This document shows positions 54,061-62,890 of a stretch of 64,000 bases of DNA, one piece after another. Numbering within the stretch: the first letter of the stretch is position 1; each line of letters starts with the position of its first letter. The notes below the pieces were generated by a model. It worked only from the letters and a program-made list of their open reading frames with translations, searched no databases and was not told the origin of the DNA. Both the position numbers and the translations under genes were made by a program. This DNA is from Planctomycetota bacterium (lineage in GTDB: Bacteria > Planctomycetota > UBA8742 > UBA2392): the NCBI GenBank assembly GCA_027493625.1, contig JAOSKM010000001.1, positions 146,657 through 210,656 on the forward strand, read 5' to 3'.

Positions 54061-55518
54061 TCAAAACATCCACTGCAGTTGCAGGCGGATTTCGTGGAAC
54101 ACGCGCCAGTCGCCTACCCTTACTGTGCCGGCTGTCGCGCCGCTGCGTGAGTTGCCGTGGGGCAGCTGCTGTGCCACGTACCTGTAGTCGGCCTGCAGCT
54201 TCAGGTTGTCGCCGTGGATGAACCAGCACAGGCCGCCGCCGTACTCGTAGCTGTCCGCCCCGAAGGCGTCGCCGTCGATCGGGTTGCCGCTGGCCGCGTC
54301 GCGTGACTTGAACTCGTCAAAATCCACGTAGCTGAAGCGCGTGCCGATCACCAGCTTGTCCGGCAGCACAAAGTAGCCGACGTCAACCGTGGCGCCGAAA
54401 TCCTGCGTGCTCTTCACCACGTACTCGTCCTGCGACAGGTTGAACTCCTGCAGCGCGCCCCGCGCCGAGAAATTCACCGTGCGCAGGTGCAGCGCCCAGT
54501 TCACGCTCAGGCCGATCCAGCGGAAGTGGCCGTCCACCGTGCCGTGGAAGATCTGCGCGTCGGTGTGCCTGCGCCCGCTGGTCGGCGCCGGCAGCGTGGT
54601 GCCCTGCGGGTTGCTGTAGTAGATCGCGCCCAGGAAGGTGCCCACGCCGTCCACCCGCGCGCTCATCCAGTTCGCGGCCAGGCCCACCATCATGAACCAT
54701 GCGGCGGTGTCGTCCAGGGCGCCGAGGTCAACCATGTGTTTCGGCACCCGGCCCATGGGGTGGAACTCGACGCGCGCGGCGACCATCATCTGGCCGTCCA
54801 CGACCTGGCTGAAGTTCTCGGGGTTCACCTGCCAGTCGCTGTTGCGGAAGCCGCCGGTGAATTGCTCGGTGGCGGCCTGGTCGGTGACGTGCACGCCGTC
54901 GGCGGCAATCGATCCGCGGCCCTGCGAGCCGTCGGCGTTCGCGATCGCGCCGTTGAACAGGCCGACCTGCCAGGTGAGCAGCGCCTCGTCGAAGTCGGTT
55001 TCGTACAGGCCCAGCATGCCGGAAATCTCGATGCCCTTGCCCCAGCCCTGGCTGAAGGCGGCGTCGGCGATGGCGCGGTCGGGCAGGGCGGTGCGTTCGT
55101 GATCAACCAGGTATTCCCAGCTGGCGGGCACGCGCATCTGGCCGACTGTGATGTTGAAGTACTCTTCAGGCGCCCATCGGAAGAAGGCGTCCTCGATGCG
55201 CACGCCGCCGCCCCAGTTCCAGACCAGCCACAGCCGGTACTGGAAGCTGCGGTCGAACAGGTGGCCGTGAAAGAACGACCGCACACCGGCGAAACGGAAG
55301 TTGTGGTAGTCGCGCCCGTTGTCGCCGTTCTCGCCCTCACCGCGTGTGTCGTGGTAGGTGTACCGGAACTGCACGGCCGTGATCAGCGTGAACTCAAAGG
55401 CCTCGTCGGCGCTGGTGACACGCAGTCCCGAAGAGCCAAGGTCGGACTCGGGGGCTTCGTCCTGGGCCAGCAGTACGGGGGCCAGCAGCAGCGCCGCGGC
55501 GAGCAGCAGAATTCGCAT
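54061..55518 (-). CDS. OprO/OprP-like porin
   Basis: 485 aa. Signal peptide MRILLLAAALLLAPVLLAQD. The body shows alternating beta strands with aromatic girdles (FRYTYHDTRGEG, FNITVGQMRVPASWEYL, AAWFMMVGLAANWMSARV, VFHEIRLQLQWMF), the last strand ending in Phe as outer-membrane barrels do. The motif order fits the phosphate/pyrophosphate-selective OprO/OprP family; the selectivity is not shown. AAAGGAGTTCCC before the ATG is the ribosome site; a longer frame (from 55569) was rejected. Confidence 0.85.
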   Translation of the reverse strand: MRILLLAAALLLAPVLLAQDEAPESDLGSSGLRVTSADEAFEFTLITAVQFRYTYHDTRGEGENGDNGRDYHNFRFAGVRSFFHGHLFDRSFQYRLWLVWNWGGGVRIEDAFFRWAPEEYFNITVGQMRVPASWEYLVDHERTALPDRAIADAAFSQGWGKGIEISGMLGLYETDFDEALLTWQVGLFNGAIANADGSQGRGSIAADGVHVTDQAATEQFTGGFRNSDWQVNPENFSQVVDGQMMVAARVEFHPMGRVPKHMVDLGALDDTAAWFMMVGLAANWMSARVDGVGTFLGAIYYSNPQGTTLPAPTSGRRHTDAQIFHGTVDGHFRWIGLSVNWALHLRTVNFSARGALQEFNLSQDEYVVKSTQDFGATVDVGYFVLPDKLVIGTRFSYVDFDEFKSRDAASGNPIDGDAFGADSYEYGGGLCWFIHGDNLKLQADYRYVAQQLPHGNSRSGATAGTVRVGDWRVFHEIRLQLQWMF

Positions 55519-55612
55519 GGGAACTCCTTTCCGGGGCGTGATTGTAGTAACGCCCCGGTAATGTCGCACGCCTTGTCAGGCTTTTCGTGTCGCACGGTCG
55601 CCGCGGGCCGTC

Positions 55613-55708
55613 CGTGGCATTCGCTTCCAGCGAATGAGTGGCGGCGGCCTCAGCCGCTGTCGCGAGCTGGAAGCACGCGGAACTCACGCGCTGGAAGCGC
55701 GTGCCACG
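55613..55708. repeat. GCTTCCAGC / GCTGGAAGC palindromes
   Basis: GTGGCATTCGCTTCCAGCG with AATGAGTGG, a GCTGGAAGCACGCGG half and CACGCGCTGGAAGCGCGTG. This is the family used as target by the structured TIR element; here it is not interrupted. Confidence 0.8.
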
Positions 55709-55717
55709 CACGCAAAA

Positions 55718-55739
55718 GCCCATCGTTTACACGATGGGC
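55718..55739 (-). terminator. Terminator of frr
   Basis: 9-bp stem GCCCATCGT/ACGATGGGC, on the minus strand followed by TTTTG, 29 bp after the frr stop. Confidence 0.7.
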
Positions 55740-55767
55740 CCTGTGGGGTTTGCGTGTTCCGGACGCC

Positions 55768-56334
55768 CTACACCTTCATCACGTCCTTGGTCTTCTTGTC
55801 GAGCAGTTCCTCGATTGACTTGTTGAACTTGTCCGTGAGCTTCTGGATTTCGTCTTTCAACCCGCGGTGGTCGTCCTCGGTGAGGATGCTGTCTTTCAGG
55901 CCGGCGTCGCCGTGCTTCATGGCCTCGTGGCGCGCGTTGCGGATGCCGACTTTTGACTTCTCGGCCATGTCCTTGCACTGCTTGGCCAGGCGCTCGCGGT
56001 TTTCCTGCGTCATGGGCGGGATGCGGCAGATGATCACCTTGCCGTCGTCGCTGGGCGTCAGGCCGATGTTGGCCTCCAGGATCGCCTTGTTGATGTTCTT
56101 GGTCTGGCTCTGGTCGAAGGGCTTGATGGTGATGGTGCTGGCGTCCGGCGTGTTGATGGTCGCGGCCTGCTTGAGCGGCGTAGGCGAGCCGTAGTAGTCG
56201 AACTTGATGTTCTCGACCATGGCCGGGCTGGCCTTGCCGGCGCTGATGCCCAGGAACTCCTGGCGCAGGTGCTCAAGCACCTTGTCCATGGCCTCTTCGG
56301 TCTCAAGCATGATGGTTTCGTAATCGCGCGTCAT
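55768..56334 (-). CDS. frr: Ribosome recycling factor
   Basis: 188 aa, normal. Splits the post-termination ribosome with EF-G. Three-helix-bundle domain with family motifs: GKASPAMVENIKFDYYGSPT near 34-53, IPPMTQENRERLAKQCKDMAE near 108, and VGIRNARHEAM near 131. pyrH often sits next to frr; here pyrH is on the same strand 1.4 kb upstream, separated by an opposite-strand gene and repeats. The last residues KDVMKV end before a terminator. Confidence 0.95.
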   Translation of the reverse strand: MTRDYETIMLETEEAMDKVLEHLRQEFLGISAGKASPAMVENIKFDYYGSPTPLKQAATINTPDASTITIKPFDQSQTKNINKAILEANIGLTPSDDGKVIICRIPPMTQENRERLAKQCKDMAEKSKVGIRNARHEAMKHGDAGLKDSILTEDDHRGLKDEIQKLTDKFNKSIEELLDKKTKDVMKV

Positions 56335-56453
56335 GGTCGGCTCCTGTAGTCCGGCCTTAGGTTATAGGTTTTCAGGTTTGAGGGTAAACCGGCATCGCAT
56401 GCCGGGGTGATAATTCAGGCGGCGGAACCGGGGCCCTCTACTATGATGGGGCC

Positions 56454-57371
56454 ATGGACCGCCCCCGGTTTCCGGTGTGCCTGCTGCTGGTAGCCTGCCT
56501 GCTGGGCGCGGGGTCGCTGCTGGCCCAGGTCAACACGGCGCCGCAGATCTCGGCCCCTGCATCCGCGCAGACCGGCTGGGCAACCCCCTATGCCTTCGGC
56601 AGCGCGGTCAGCATCACCGACGACGCCGCACCCAGCGACACGCTGAAACTGACCATTGAGGTGCAGAAGGGCGTGGTTTCACTGGGCGGCTCCAGCGGCC
56701 TGAACTTCACGGTCGGCGACGGCCAGGACGACACGCTGCTGACCTGCACCGGCACGCTGGCTTCCATCAACACGGCGCTGGCCGGCCTGGCGTATACGCC
56801 CGCGGGCGGCGTCACGGGCACGGACGTGATCTGGATCGGCGTTGACGACCTGGGCAGCGGCGGCACGGACGGCGCGCGCCAGAACTCGGTGTACGTGCAG
56901 GTCTCGATCATCACGCCGGACGGCGAGATCCAGCTCGAGCACGCGGGCTTCGTGCTGCCTGACGACAGCGTGGAGCTGATCCAACTGGCCGTCGCGCGGG
57001 TCAACGTGTTCATCTTCAAAGTCCATAACCTGGGCCCCGAAGGGCTGCACATCGCCGGTTCATCCATCCGAAACACCTACAACTGCGCCGTGGCCGTGAC
57101 CACCCACCTGCCGCCCATGATTGACGCAGGCGCCCACGAGTTCCTGATCCTGGAGGTCACGCCCGCCACGGCCGGCGCTTTCGCCTTCGAACTGGCGATC
57201 GTCAACAGCGACCACGACGAAAACCCCTTCGACCTGTACGTCACCGGCCAGGCCGTGCATCCCGGCCCCGCGCCCGAAGCTGCCGGCTGCAGCAGCGGTG
57301 AACAAAGCGGCTGGTGGTGGCTGGTGCTGCTGGCGATCCCGGCCGTGATGTGGCTGCGCCGGGCGGCCTAG
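56454..57371 (+). CDS. Surface protein with cadherin-like repeat and C-terminal sorting-like tail
   Basis: 305 aa. Signal peptide MDRPRFPVCLLLVACLLGAG. Residues 28-150 contain a cadherin-like/CalX-type pattern (VSITDDAAPSDTLKLTIEV, VGDGQDDTLLTCTGTLASINTALAGLAY). A second beta domain (about 160-265) resembles DUF1573/abnormal-spindle-like modules (VHNLGPEGLHIAGSSI..). The end GCSSGEQSGWWWLVLLAI then RRAA, a Cys-Gly motif, helix and basic cap, looks like a CTERM sorting signal. A processing enzyme is not in the window. Confidence 0.72.
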   Translation: MDRPRFPVCLLLVACLLGAGSLLAQVNTAPQISAPASAQTGWATPYAFGSAVSITDDAAPSDTLKLTIEVQKGVVSLGGSSGLNFTVGDGQDDTLLTCTGTLASINTALAGLAYTPAGGVTGTDVIWIGVDDLGSGGTDGARQNSVYVQVSIITPDGEIQLEHAGFVLPDDSVELIQLAVARVNVFIFKVHNLGPEGLHIAGSSIRNTYNCAVAVTTHLPPMIDAGAHEFLILEVTPATAGAFAFELAIVNSDHDENPFDLYVTGQAVHPGPAPEAAGCSSGEQSGWWWLVLLAIPAVMWLRRAA

Positions 57372-57700
57372 TACGCCGTCAACCATGTGCTGCGACAGTT
57401 GATGGTGTCGAACGACACGGTAACCGCTAAGAGCCGCAAAGGACCGCCAGGACTTATACCTTCGCGGCCCTTCGCGGTTGTATTGATGCGTTGATGGGCC
57501 ACAAAAACACGAAAGCACAAAAGGTACTGCCACAAAAACTGCCTGCGGTTTTCGTGTGCAGTTGTTTTGTGCTTTCGTGTTTTCGTGGCCTGTCTGCAGT
57601 TGGAAATGGGTTGCAACCGCCAGGACCTGAAACTTAGCGGCCCTTCGCGGTTGCATCTCAGGACAGGGTGCAACCGGCGGAGAGCCTGTCTGACGCTGCA
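57372..57700. repeat. Repeat-filled intergenic region
   Basis: 329 bp without a gene. An inverted repeat of 26 bp (GGCCACRAAAACACGAAAGC at 57497-57522 and 57565-57590, one mismatch) and a direct repeat CGCCAGGACYT..GCGGCCCTTCGCGGTTG (two copies, near 57445-57480 and 57618-57653) fill it. No promoter or RNA was recognised. Confidence 0.75.
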
Positions 57701-58417
57701 CTAGGCTTCGATGACTGTGCCTACGTCTTCGCCCTTGATGGCGCGCTCGATGTTGTCCGGCACGTTCATGTCGGTGACCATCACGGGCATGGCGTGCTCG
57801 CGGCACAATGCTATGGCCGTCTGGTCCATGAAGCGCAAGTTCTTCTCCAGCGCCTCCTGGTAGGTCAGGCGGCTGAAGCGCCTGGCGCCGGCGTTCTTCT
57901 TGGGGTCGCTGTCGTAGACGCCGTCCACCTTGGTGGCCTTGATGATCACGTCGCAGCCGATTTCGATGGCGCGCTGCGCGGCCGCGGTGTCGGTGGTGAA
58001 GTGCGGGTTGCCGGTGCCGGCGGCGATGATCACCACCCGGCCCTTCTCCATGTGGCGGATGGCGCGGCGACGCACCCACTTTTCGGCCACGCGCGGCACG
58101 TCCAGGCTGCTGAGCACGCGGGTCTGCAGGCCGATGCTTTCGCAGGTGTCCTGCAGCGCGATGGAGTTCATGACGGTGGCCAGCATGCCCATGTAGTCGG
58201 CCGTGGCCTTGCCGATGCTGGGAATGTTCAGCTGCGCGCCGCGCACGAAGTTGCCGCCGCCGACCACGACGGCCAGCTGCACGGGAAGCTCGACGATATG
58301 CTTGATGGTGCGGGCGATTGACAGCATCTGCTCGCCGTCGATGCCCATGCCGCCCTTGGGGCTGAATGCTTCACCGGAAAGCTTCAGCAGCGGCCTTTTG
58401 TATCTTGTCTCGCCCAT
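57701..58417 (-). CDS. pyrH: UMP kinase
   Basis: 238 aa; phosphorylates UMP to UDP. Amino-acid-kinase fold: KLSGEAF near 10-16, VVVGGGNFVRGA near 52-63, GMLATVMNSIALQ near 82, GTGNPHFTTDTAA near 137-149 and IKATKVDGVYDSDP near 160-173. Start ATG at 58417. The frame extended upstream has no family resemblance. Ends at 57701 beside the repeat region. Confidence 0.95.
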   Translation of the reverse strand: MGETRYKRPLLKLSGEAFSPKGGMGIDGEQMLSIARTIKHIVELPVQLAVVVGGGNFVRGAQLNIPSIGKATADYMGMLATVMNSIALQDTCESIGLQTRVLSSLDVPRVAEKWVRRRAIRHMEKGRVVIIAAGTGNPHFTTDTAAAQRAIEIGCDVIIKATKVDGVYDSDPKKNAGARRFSRLTYQEALEKNLRFMDQTAIALCREHAMPVMVTDMNVPDNIERAIKGEDVGTVIEA

Positions 58418-58577
58418 GGCAGGGGTTGTACAGCGTGACGGCAGGCGTAACAAGCACCCGGGCAGAAGCCGCGCCCAGGGCGGGTTTGACGCGGCTTGCG
58501 CCCGGGGGGGGCGCGGTTAGAATCGCGGCACCAGCGACCGGAAGAGAGCCAAACCGGCTATTTCAAGGGATTGTGAC

Positions 58578-59720
58578 ATGGCAGAACAAGGGACACCGCA
58601 GATTGCCTACGGCCTGCAGGGCGTGGTCATTGACGACACGCGAATCTGCAAGATCGACGGCGGCATCGGCAAGCTCTACTACTACGGCTACAGCATCGAG
58701 GACCTGGCTGAGCATTGCAGCTACGAAGAGGTCGTCTACCTGCTGCTGAAGGGCAAATTGCCCAACGAGGCGGAGCTCAAGCAGATCAGGAAAGAGCTGG
58801 TTGCCGCGCGCGGCCTGCCCTACGGCGTGCGCGACGTGATCAAGAGCGCGCCCAAGACCTCGGTGCCCATGGACGTGCTGCGCACCGCTGCCAGCACCCT
58901 GGCGCTGACCGACCCCAGCCCCAACGACAACACCGACGAAGGGCGTTACCAGAAGGCCATCCGCCTGGTCGCCCAGTTCCCGGAAATCGTGGCGGCCGAC
59001 TACCGCCTGCGCCGCGGCCATGAGCCGATCGCGCCGGACCCGGAACTCGACCACGCCTCGAACTTCCTGTACATGCTGCACGGCGAGCGCCCCGGCGCCG
59101 ACGCCGCCCGCACCATGGACTGCGCGCTCGTGCTGCACGCCGAGCACGGCTTCAACGCCAGCACCTTCACCGCCCGCGTGATCGCGGCGACGCTGTCCGA
59201 CATGTACAGCGCCGTGACCGGCGCGGTGGGAGCGCTGAAGGGCCCGCTGCACGGCGGCGCCAACGAGGGCGTGATCAAGACCCTGCTGGATATCGGCGAG
59301 CCGGACCGCGTGGAAAGCTGGCTGAACGACAAGCTGCAGGACAAGTCGTTCCGCCTGATGGGCTTCGGCCACCGCGTCTACAAGGTGCTGGACCCGCGGG
59401 CGATCGTGCTCAAGAAGTACAGCAAGAAGACCGGCGAGGAACGCGGCACCACCAAGTGGTACGAGATGAGCACGCAGATCGAAGAGCTCATGAAGACGCG
59501 CGAGAAGCCGCTCTACCCGAACGTGGACTTCTACAGCGCCAGCACCTACTTCATGATGGGCCTGCCGCCCGAGATCTTCACGCCGATCTTCGCCGTCAGC
59601 CGCGTGGCAGGCTGGGCCGCGCACGTGATCGAGCAGCAGAACCACAACAAGCTGATCCGCCCGGGCGCCCATTACATCGGGGAAATCGACCGCAAGTTCG
59701 TCCCGATGTCAGAGCGCTAA
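58578..59720 (+). CDS. gltA: Citrate synthase
   Basis: 380 aa, the short dimer-type length. Condenses oxaloacetate and acetyl-CoA in the TCA cycle; methylcitrate activity is possible in this group. The active-site residues are visible: LHAEHGFNAST (His), GPLHGGANE (His), FGHRVYK (Arg/His) and NVDFYSAS (Asp). The N-terminus GLQGVVIDDTRICKIDG fits the family. A strong terminator lies 18 bp after the stop. Confidence 0.94.
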   Translation: MAEQGTPQIAYGLQGVVIDDTRICKIDGGIGKLYYYGYSIEDLAEHCSYEEVVYLLLKGKLPNEAELKQIRKELVAARGLPYGVRDVIKSAPKTSVPMDVLRTAASTLALTDPSPNDNTDEGRYQKAIRLVAQFPEIVAADYRLRRGHEPIAPDPELDHASNFLYMLHGERPGADAARTMDCALVLHAEHGFNASTFTARVIAATLSDMYSAVTGAVGALKGPLHGGANEGVIKTLLDIGEPDRVESWLNDKLQDKSFRLMGFGHRVYKVLDPRAIVLKKYSKKTGEERGTTKWYEMSTQIEELMKTREKPLYPNVDFYSASTYFMMGLPPEIFTPIFAVSRVAGWAAHVIEQQNHNKLIRPGAHYIGEIDRKFVPMSER

Positions 59721-59738
59721 CAGCACAACCACCCAGAG

Positions 59739-59761
59739 CCCCCGCGGTAACGCGGGGGTTT
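59739..59761 (+). terminator. Terminator after citrate synthase
   Basis: Stem CCCCCGCG/CGCGGGGG with GTAA loop, followed by TTT. Placed right after the gene end. Confidence 0.8.
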
Positions 59762-59784
59762 CTGCATTGGTGTTAACTGCAGCA

Positions 59785-60065
59785 GTTCAGCCGGCGAAGC
59801 CGGCGTCTCGCTGGTTAGCCCCCGGTGGAGCGCAGCGCCGCGGGCGCGAGCGGAACCGGGGGATGAAATGTACGGCGTGGAAGAGCCGCGTAGCGGCGGC
59901 TCACCGTGCTGCCGCCACCGGCGGGCACGGTGCCGTCCCGGATTCGCGGCGAAGCCCTGGGAGCCGCCTGCTTCGCAGGCTCTGTTCCTGGGGATCATCA
60001 CGCCCCCGGTTCCGCTTCGCTGCACCGGGGGCTTGGCAGGGAAGCGCCGTCTGCGACGGCTGAAC
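59785..60065. repeat. Second structured, repeat-like element (281 bp)
   Basis: Ends are inverted: GTTCAGCCGGCGAAGCCGGC.. and its complement ..GACGGCTGAAC (about 70 percent over 42 bp, both leading to an ACCGGGGGC/GCCCCCGGT core). The interior is GC hairpins without a gene. It lies in the 388-bp gap between gltA and dxr. It resembles the TIR element in style, not in sequence. Confidence 0.6.
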
Positions 60066-60108
60066 CACGCACTTTACGTTCGCTCGCTGCCACGGTAGGA
60101 CTAGCCCC

Positions 60109-61266
60109 ATGGCACGAACCAAAGTTCTTCTTCTGGGCGCGTCCGGCAGCATCGGCGCCAGCACCCTTGATGTCCTGCGCAAGCACTCCGTGCGCTTTGA
60201 GCTGGTCGGCGTCGCCGCCGGCCGTCGCCACGAGGCGCTGATCGAGGCCGTGCGCGAATTCAAACCGCAGGTCGCGGCGCTCACCAACGCCGAGGCCGTG
60301 AAGGCCGCCAAAGCGGCGATCGACGCGCTCGACACCAAGACCGAGTGGCTGCTGGACGGCGACCAGCACATGGTGGACCTCGCCCGCGAGCTCGACTACG
60401 ACGTGCTGCTCGCCAGCGTGACCGGCGCCGCCGGCTTGCCCGCGGTGCTGGAAGCCGCCAGGCGCGGCAAGCGCATCGCGCTGGCGAACAAGGAATCGCT
60501 GGTGATGACCGGCCCGCTGCTGACCGCGATCTGCAAGCAGACCGGCGCGGAATTGCTGCCCGTGGATTCCGAGCACTCGGCGATCTTCCAGTGCCTGCGC
60601 GGTGAGAACCACGACGAGATCAAGCGCATCATACTGACGGCTTCAGGCGGGCCGTTCCGCACCACGCCGCTCAGCGAGCTGAAGAAGGTCACGCTCAAGC
60701 AGGCCTTAAAACACCCGACCTGGGAGATGGGGCCCAAGATCACCATTGACTCAAGCACATTGTTCAACAAGGCGCTGGAAGTGATCGAGGCGCGCTGGCT
60801 GTTCGACGTGCCGCGCAGCAAGCTCGACGCCGTGATCCACCCGCAGAGCGTGGTGCACAGCATGGTCGAGTTCGTGGACGCCAGCATCATCGCGCACCTG
60901 GGCCCGACCGACATGAAGATCCCCATCCAGTTCGCGCTCAGCTACCCGCAGCGCATCGAGCAGCCCGTGCCCACCTGGCCCTGGGAGCGCATGAGCACCC
61001 TGAACTTCGAGCCCGTGGACTACGAGAAGTTCCCGGCCCTCGAGCTCGGCTTTGCCGTGGCCGAGGCCGGCGGCACGCTCGGCGCCGTGTTCAACGCCGC
61101 CAACGAGGTGGCCGTGGACCGCTTCCTGCGTGAGCAGATCGCCTACCTCGATATCTACAAGACCGTGCGCAGCGTGGTGGACCAGCACAGCAACATCACC
61201 CAGCCCAGCCTCGAGCAAGTGCTGGAAGCCGACCGCTGGGCCCGAGAGCAGGCCGCGAATCAATGA
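60109..61266 (+). CDS. dxr: 1-deoxy-D-xylulose 5-phosphate reductoisomerase
   Basis: 385 aa; second step of the MEP isoprenoid pathway. NADPH-binding LLGASGSIGASTLDVL at 6-21, AnkESLVMTG near 126, LPVDSEHSAIFQCL near 149, LTASGGPFR near 180 and the metal/substrate SSTLFNKALEVIEA near 222. Normal length. ispDF or rseP neighbours are absent. The stop at 61266 is followed by a palindrome and the dehydrogenase gene. Confidence 0.95.
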   Translation: MARTKVLLLGASGSIGASTLDVLRKHSVRFELVGVAAGRRHEALIEAVREFKPQVAALTNAEAVKAAKAAIDALDTKTEWLLDGDQHMVDLARELDYDVLLASVTGAAGLPAVLEAARRGKRIALANKESLVMTGPLLTAICKQTGAELLPVDSEHSAIFQCLRGENHDEIKRIILTASGGPFRTTPLSELKKVTLKQALKHPTWEMGPKITIDSSTLFNKALEVIEARWLFDVPRSKLDAVIHPQSVVHSMVEFVDASIIAHLGPTDMKIPIQFALSYPQRIEQPVPTWPWERMSTLNFEPVDYEKFPALELGFAVAEAGGTLGAVFNAANEVAVDRFLREQIAYLDIYKTVRSVVDQHSNITQPSLEQVLEADRWAREQAANQ

Positions 61267-61268
61267 AC

Positions 61269-61349
61269 AGGAGCCGGGAGCGCAAGCGACCGGTCAGCTT
61301 TCCTGCACAGCTACGCCAACCCGTCGCTTGCGCTCCGGGCTCTTGTTCA
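61269..61349. repeat. GGAGCCGGGAGCGCAAGCG inverted repeat
   Basis: GAGCCGGGAGCGCAAGCGAC faces GTCGCTTGCGCTCCGGGCTC with ~40 bp between; it lies between dxr and the dehydrogenase gene. A related fragment is at 24957. Confidence 0.8.
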
Positions 61350-61364
61350 CCAACATGCGCGGCC

Positions 61365-62411
61365 ATGACTGAAACCATGAAAGCTGTGCTGGTCCGCGAA
61401 CATGGCGGCTTTGACAAGCTGCTGATCGAGCCCGCCCCGCGCCCGAAAATCCGCGCCGATGAAGTGCTGGTGGGCGTGCGCGCCTCCGGCATCAATCACC
61501 TCGACCTCTGGGTGCGCAAGGGCGTACCCGGCCACAAGTTCCCGCTGCCCATGATCCTCGGCACCGACATCGCCGGCGTCGTGGTCGAGAAAGGCGAGCT
61601 GGTGGACAACGTCGAGGTCGGCCAGCGCGTGGCCGTCATGCCCGGCTTCGCCAGGCCGACCTCTGAAGAAGCCATGTCCGGCAAGATCCACCTCGCCCGC
61701 GACTACGGCATCTTCGGCGAAACGAGAAACGGCGGCTGCGCCGAGTTCATGGACGCGCCGGCCGTGAACCTGATGCCCATGCCGGACTGGATGAGCTTCA
61801 CGGACGCCGCGGCCTGCCCGCTGGTGTTCCTGACCGCCTACACCATGCTGCGCAAGGCCGAGCTGCAGCCCGGCGAAACGGTGCTGATGCACGCGGCCGG
61901 CAGCGGGGTGACCAGCGCGGGCATCCAGATCGCCAAGCTGCTGGGCGCCACGGTTATCACCACCGCGGGAAGTGACGAGAAACTGGTGAAAGCAAAGGCG
62001 CTCGGCGCCGACTACACTATTAACTACCGCAGCCAGGACTTCGTAGAAGAGACCAAGAAGATCGTGGGGCGCGGCGGTGTGGACGTGATTTTCGACCACG
62101 TGGGGCCGGAGACGTTCGCCGGCAACATGAAGGCGATCAAGTGGGGCGGGCGCATCGTGACCTGCGGCAGCACCAGCGGCGGCGAAGTGCCGCTGAACCT
62201 GCGGGCGGTGTTCTTCAAGCGCGTGAGCATCATCGGCAGCACGATGGGCCCGAAAGCGGACCAGCTCACGGTGTGGAAGTTGCTGTGCCAGAAGAAGCTG
62301 AAGCCGGTGGTTGACCGGGTGTTCCCGGTGGCGGAAGTGGCCAACGCGCACGAGTACGTGGAGTCGCGCCAAACGTTCGGCAAGGTCGTATTGGACCTGG
62401 CGAAGTGGTAG
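61365..62411 (+). CDS. MDR-family zinc-type alcohol dehydrogenase / quinone oxidoreductase
   Basis: 348 aa. GroES-like N-terminal half (VGVRASGINHLDLWVRKG, MILGTDIAGVV), NAD(P)-binding half with AAGSGVTSAGIQIAKLLGA near 179-197 and ADYTINYRSQDF. The usual catalytic-zinc Cys and structural-zinc Cys cluster are not seen, so quinone-oxidoreductase or enoyl-reductase-type activity is more likely than a zinc alcohol dehydrogenase. First of a run of genes with crotonase and 3-hydroxyacyl-CoA dehydrogenase. Confidence 0.85.
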   Translation: MTETMKAVLVREHGGFDKLLIEPAPRPKIRADEVLVGVRASGINHLDLWVRKGVPGHKFPLPMILGTDIAGVVVEKGELVDNVEVGQRVAVMPGFARPTSEEAMSGKIHLARDYGIFGETRNGGCAEFMDAPAVNLMPMPDWMSFTDAAACPLVFLTAYTMLRKAELQPGETVLMHAAGSGVTSAGIQIAKLLGATVITTAGSDEKLVKAKALGADYTINYRSQDFVEETKKIVGRGGVDVIFDHVGPETFAGNMKAIKWGGRIVTCGSTSGGEVPLNLRAVFFKRVSIIGSTMGPKADQLTVWKLLCQKKLKPVVDRVFPVAEVANAHEYVESRQTFGKVVLDLAKW

Positions 62412-62492
62412 GAAACCGTGTTGGCCTGCCCGACGTAGCCTTGGCGAAGTCGGGTGCCTGTCCCCCTCGCGGGGCGCGCTCAGGAGCGAAGC

Positions 62493-62840
62493 ATGTACTG
62501 CCAGTTGATCAAGGTGACCTGCCAGCAGGGTGAAGAGGCCGACACGCGCCTCGCCCTCGACCGCTACATCAAGGCCGCGAAACTGAACCCGGGCTTTCTG
62601 CACGGCAGCTACATCGTGCCCGAGCCGCACCCGGGCGGCGAAAGCCCCGGCGGCTTCAGCATCAAGGATCGCGAACGCACCTTCTTCATTTACCTGGCGT
62701 TCCGCAGCCCACGCGACATGCTGAAACACGTCGAGCTCTACCACGGCGGCGAAATGAGCCTGCTGCCCAGCCCTCACGACTACATGCTCGGCAGCTTCAC
62801 CGAGAACGACAACGTGGACGTCGAGAACCTCTACGAATAG
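62493..62840 (+). CDS. Small hypothetical protein, possible ABM-like fold
   Basis: 115 aa from ATG 62493 with an AGGAGC site. The pattern (MYCQLIKVTCQQGEEADTR.., NPGFLHGSYIVPEP, ERTFFIYLAFRSPRDMLKHVE) suggests an alpha/beta ferredoxin-like monooxygenase-type (ABM) fold, which is inference. It lies between the dehydrogenase and crotonase genes, 50 bp before the latter. Confidence 0.65.
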   Translation: MYCQLIKVTCQQGEEADTRLALDRYIKAAKLNPGFLHGSYIVPEPHPGGESPGGFSIKDRERTFFIYLAFRSPRDMLKHVELYHGGEMSLLPSPHDYMLGSFTENDNVDVENLYE

Positions 62841-62890
62841 CGGCGCGGGCTCTGGAAACGCACAATCCCTTCAACACGGAAGGAACCGCC

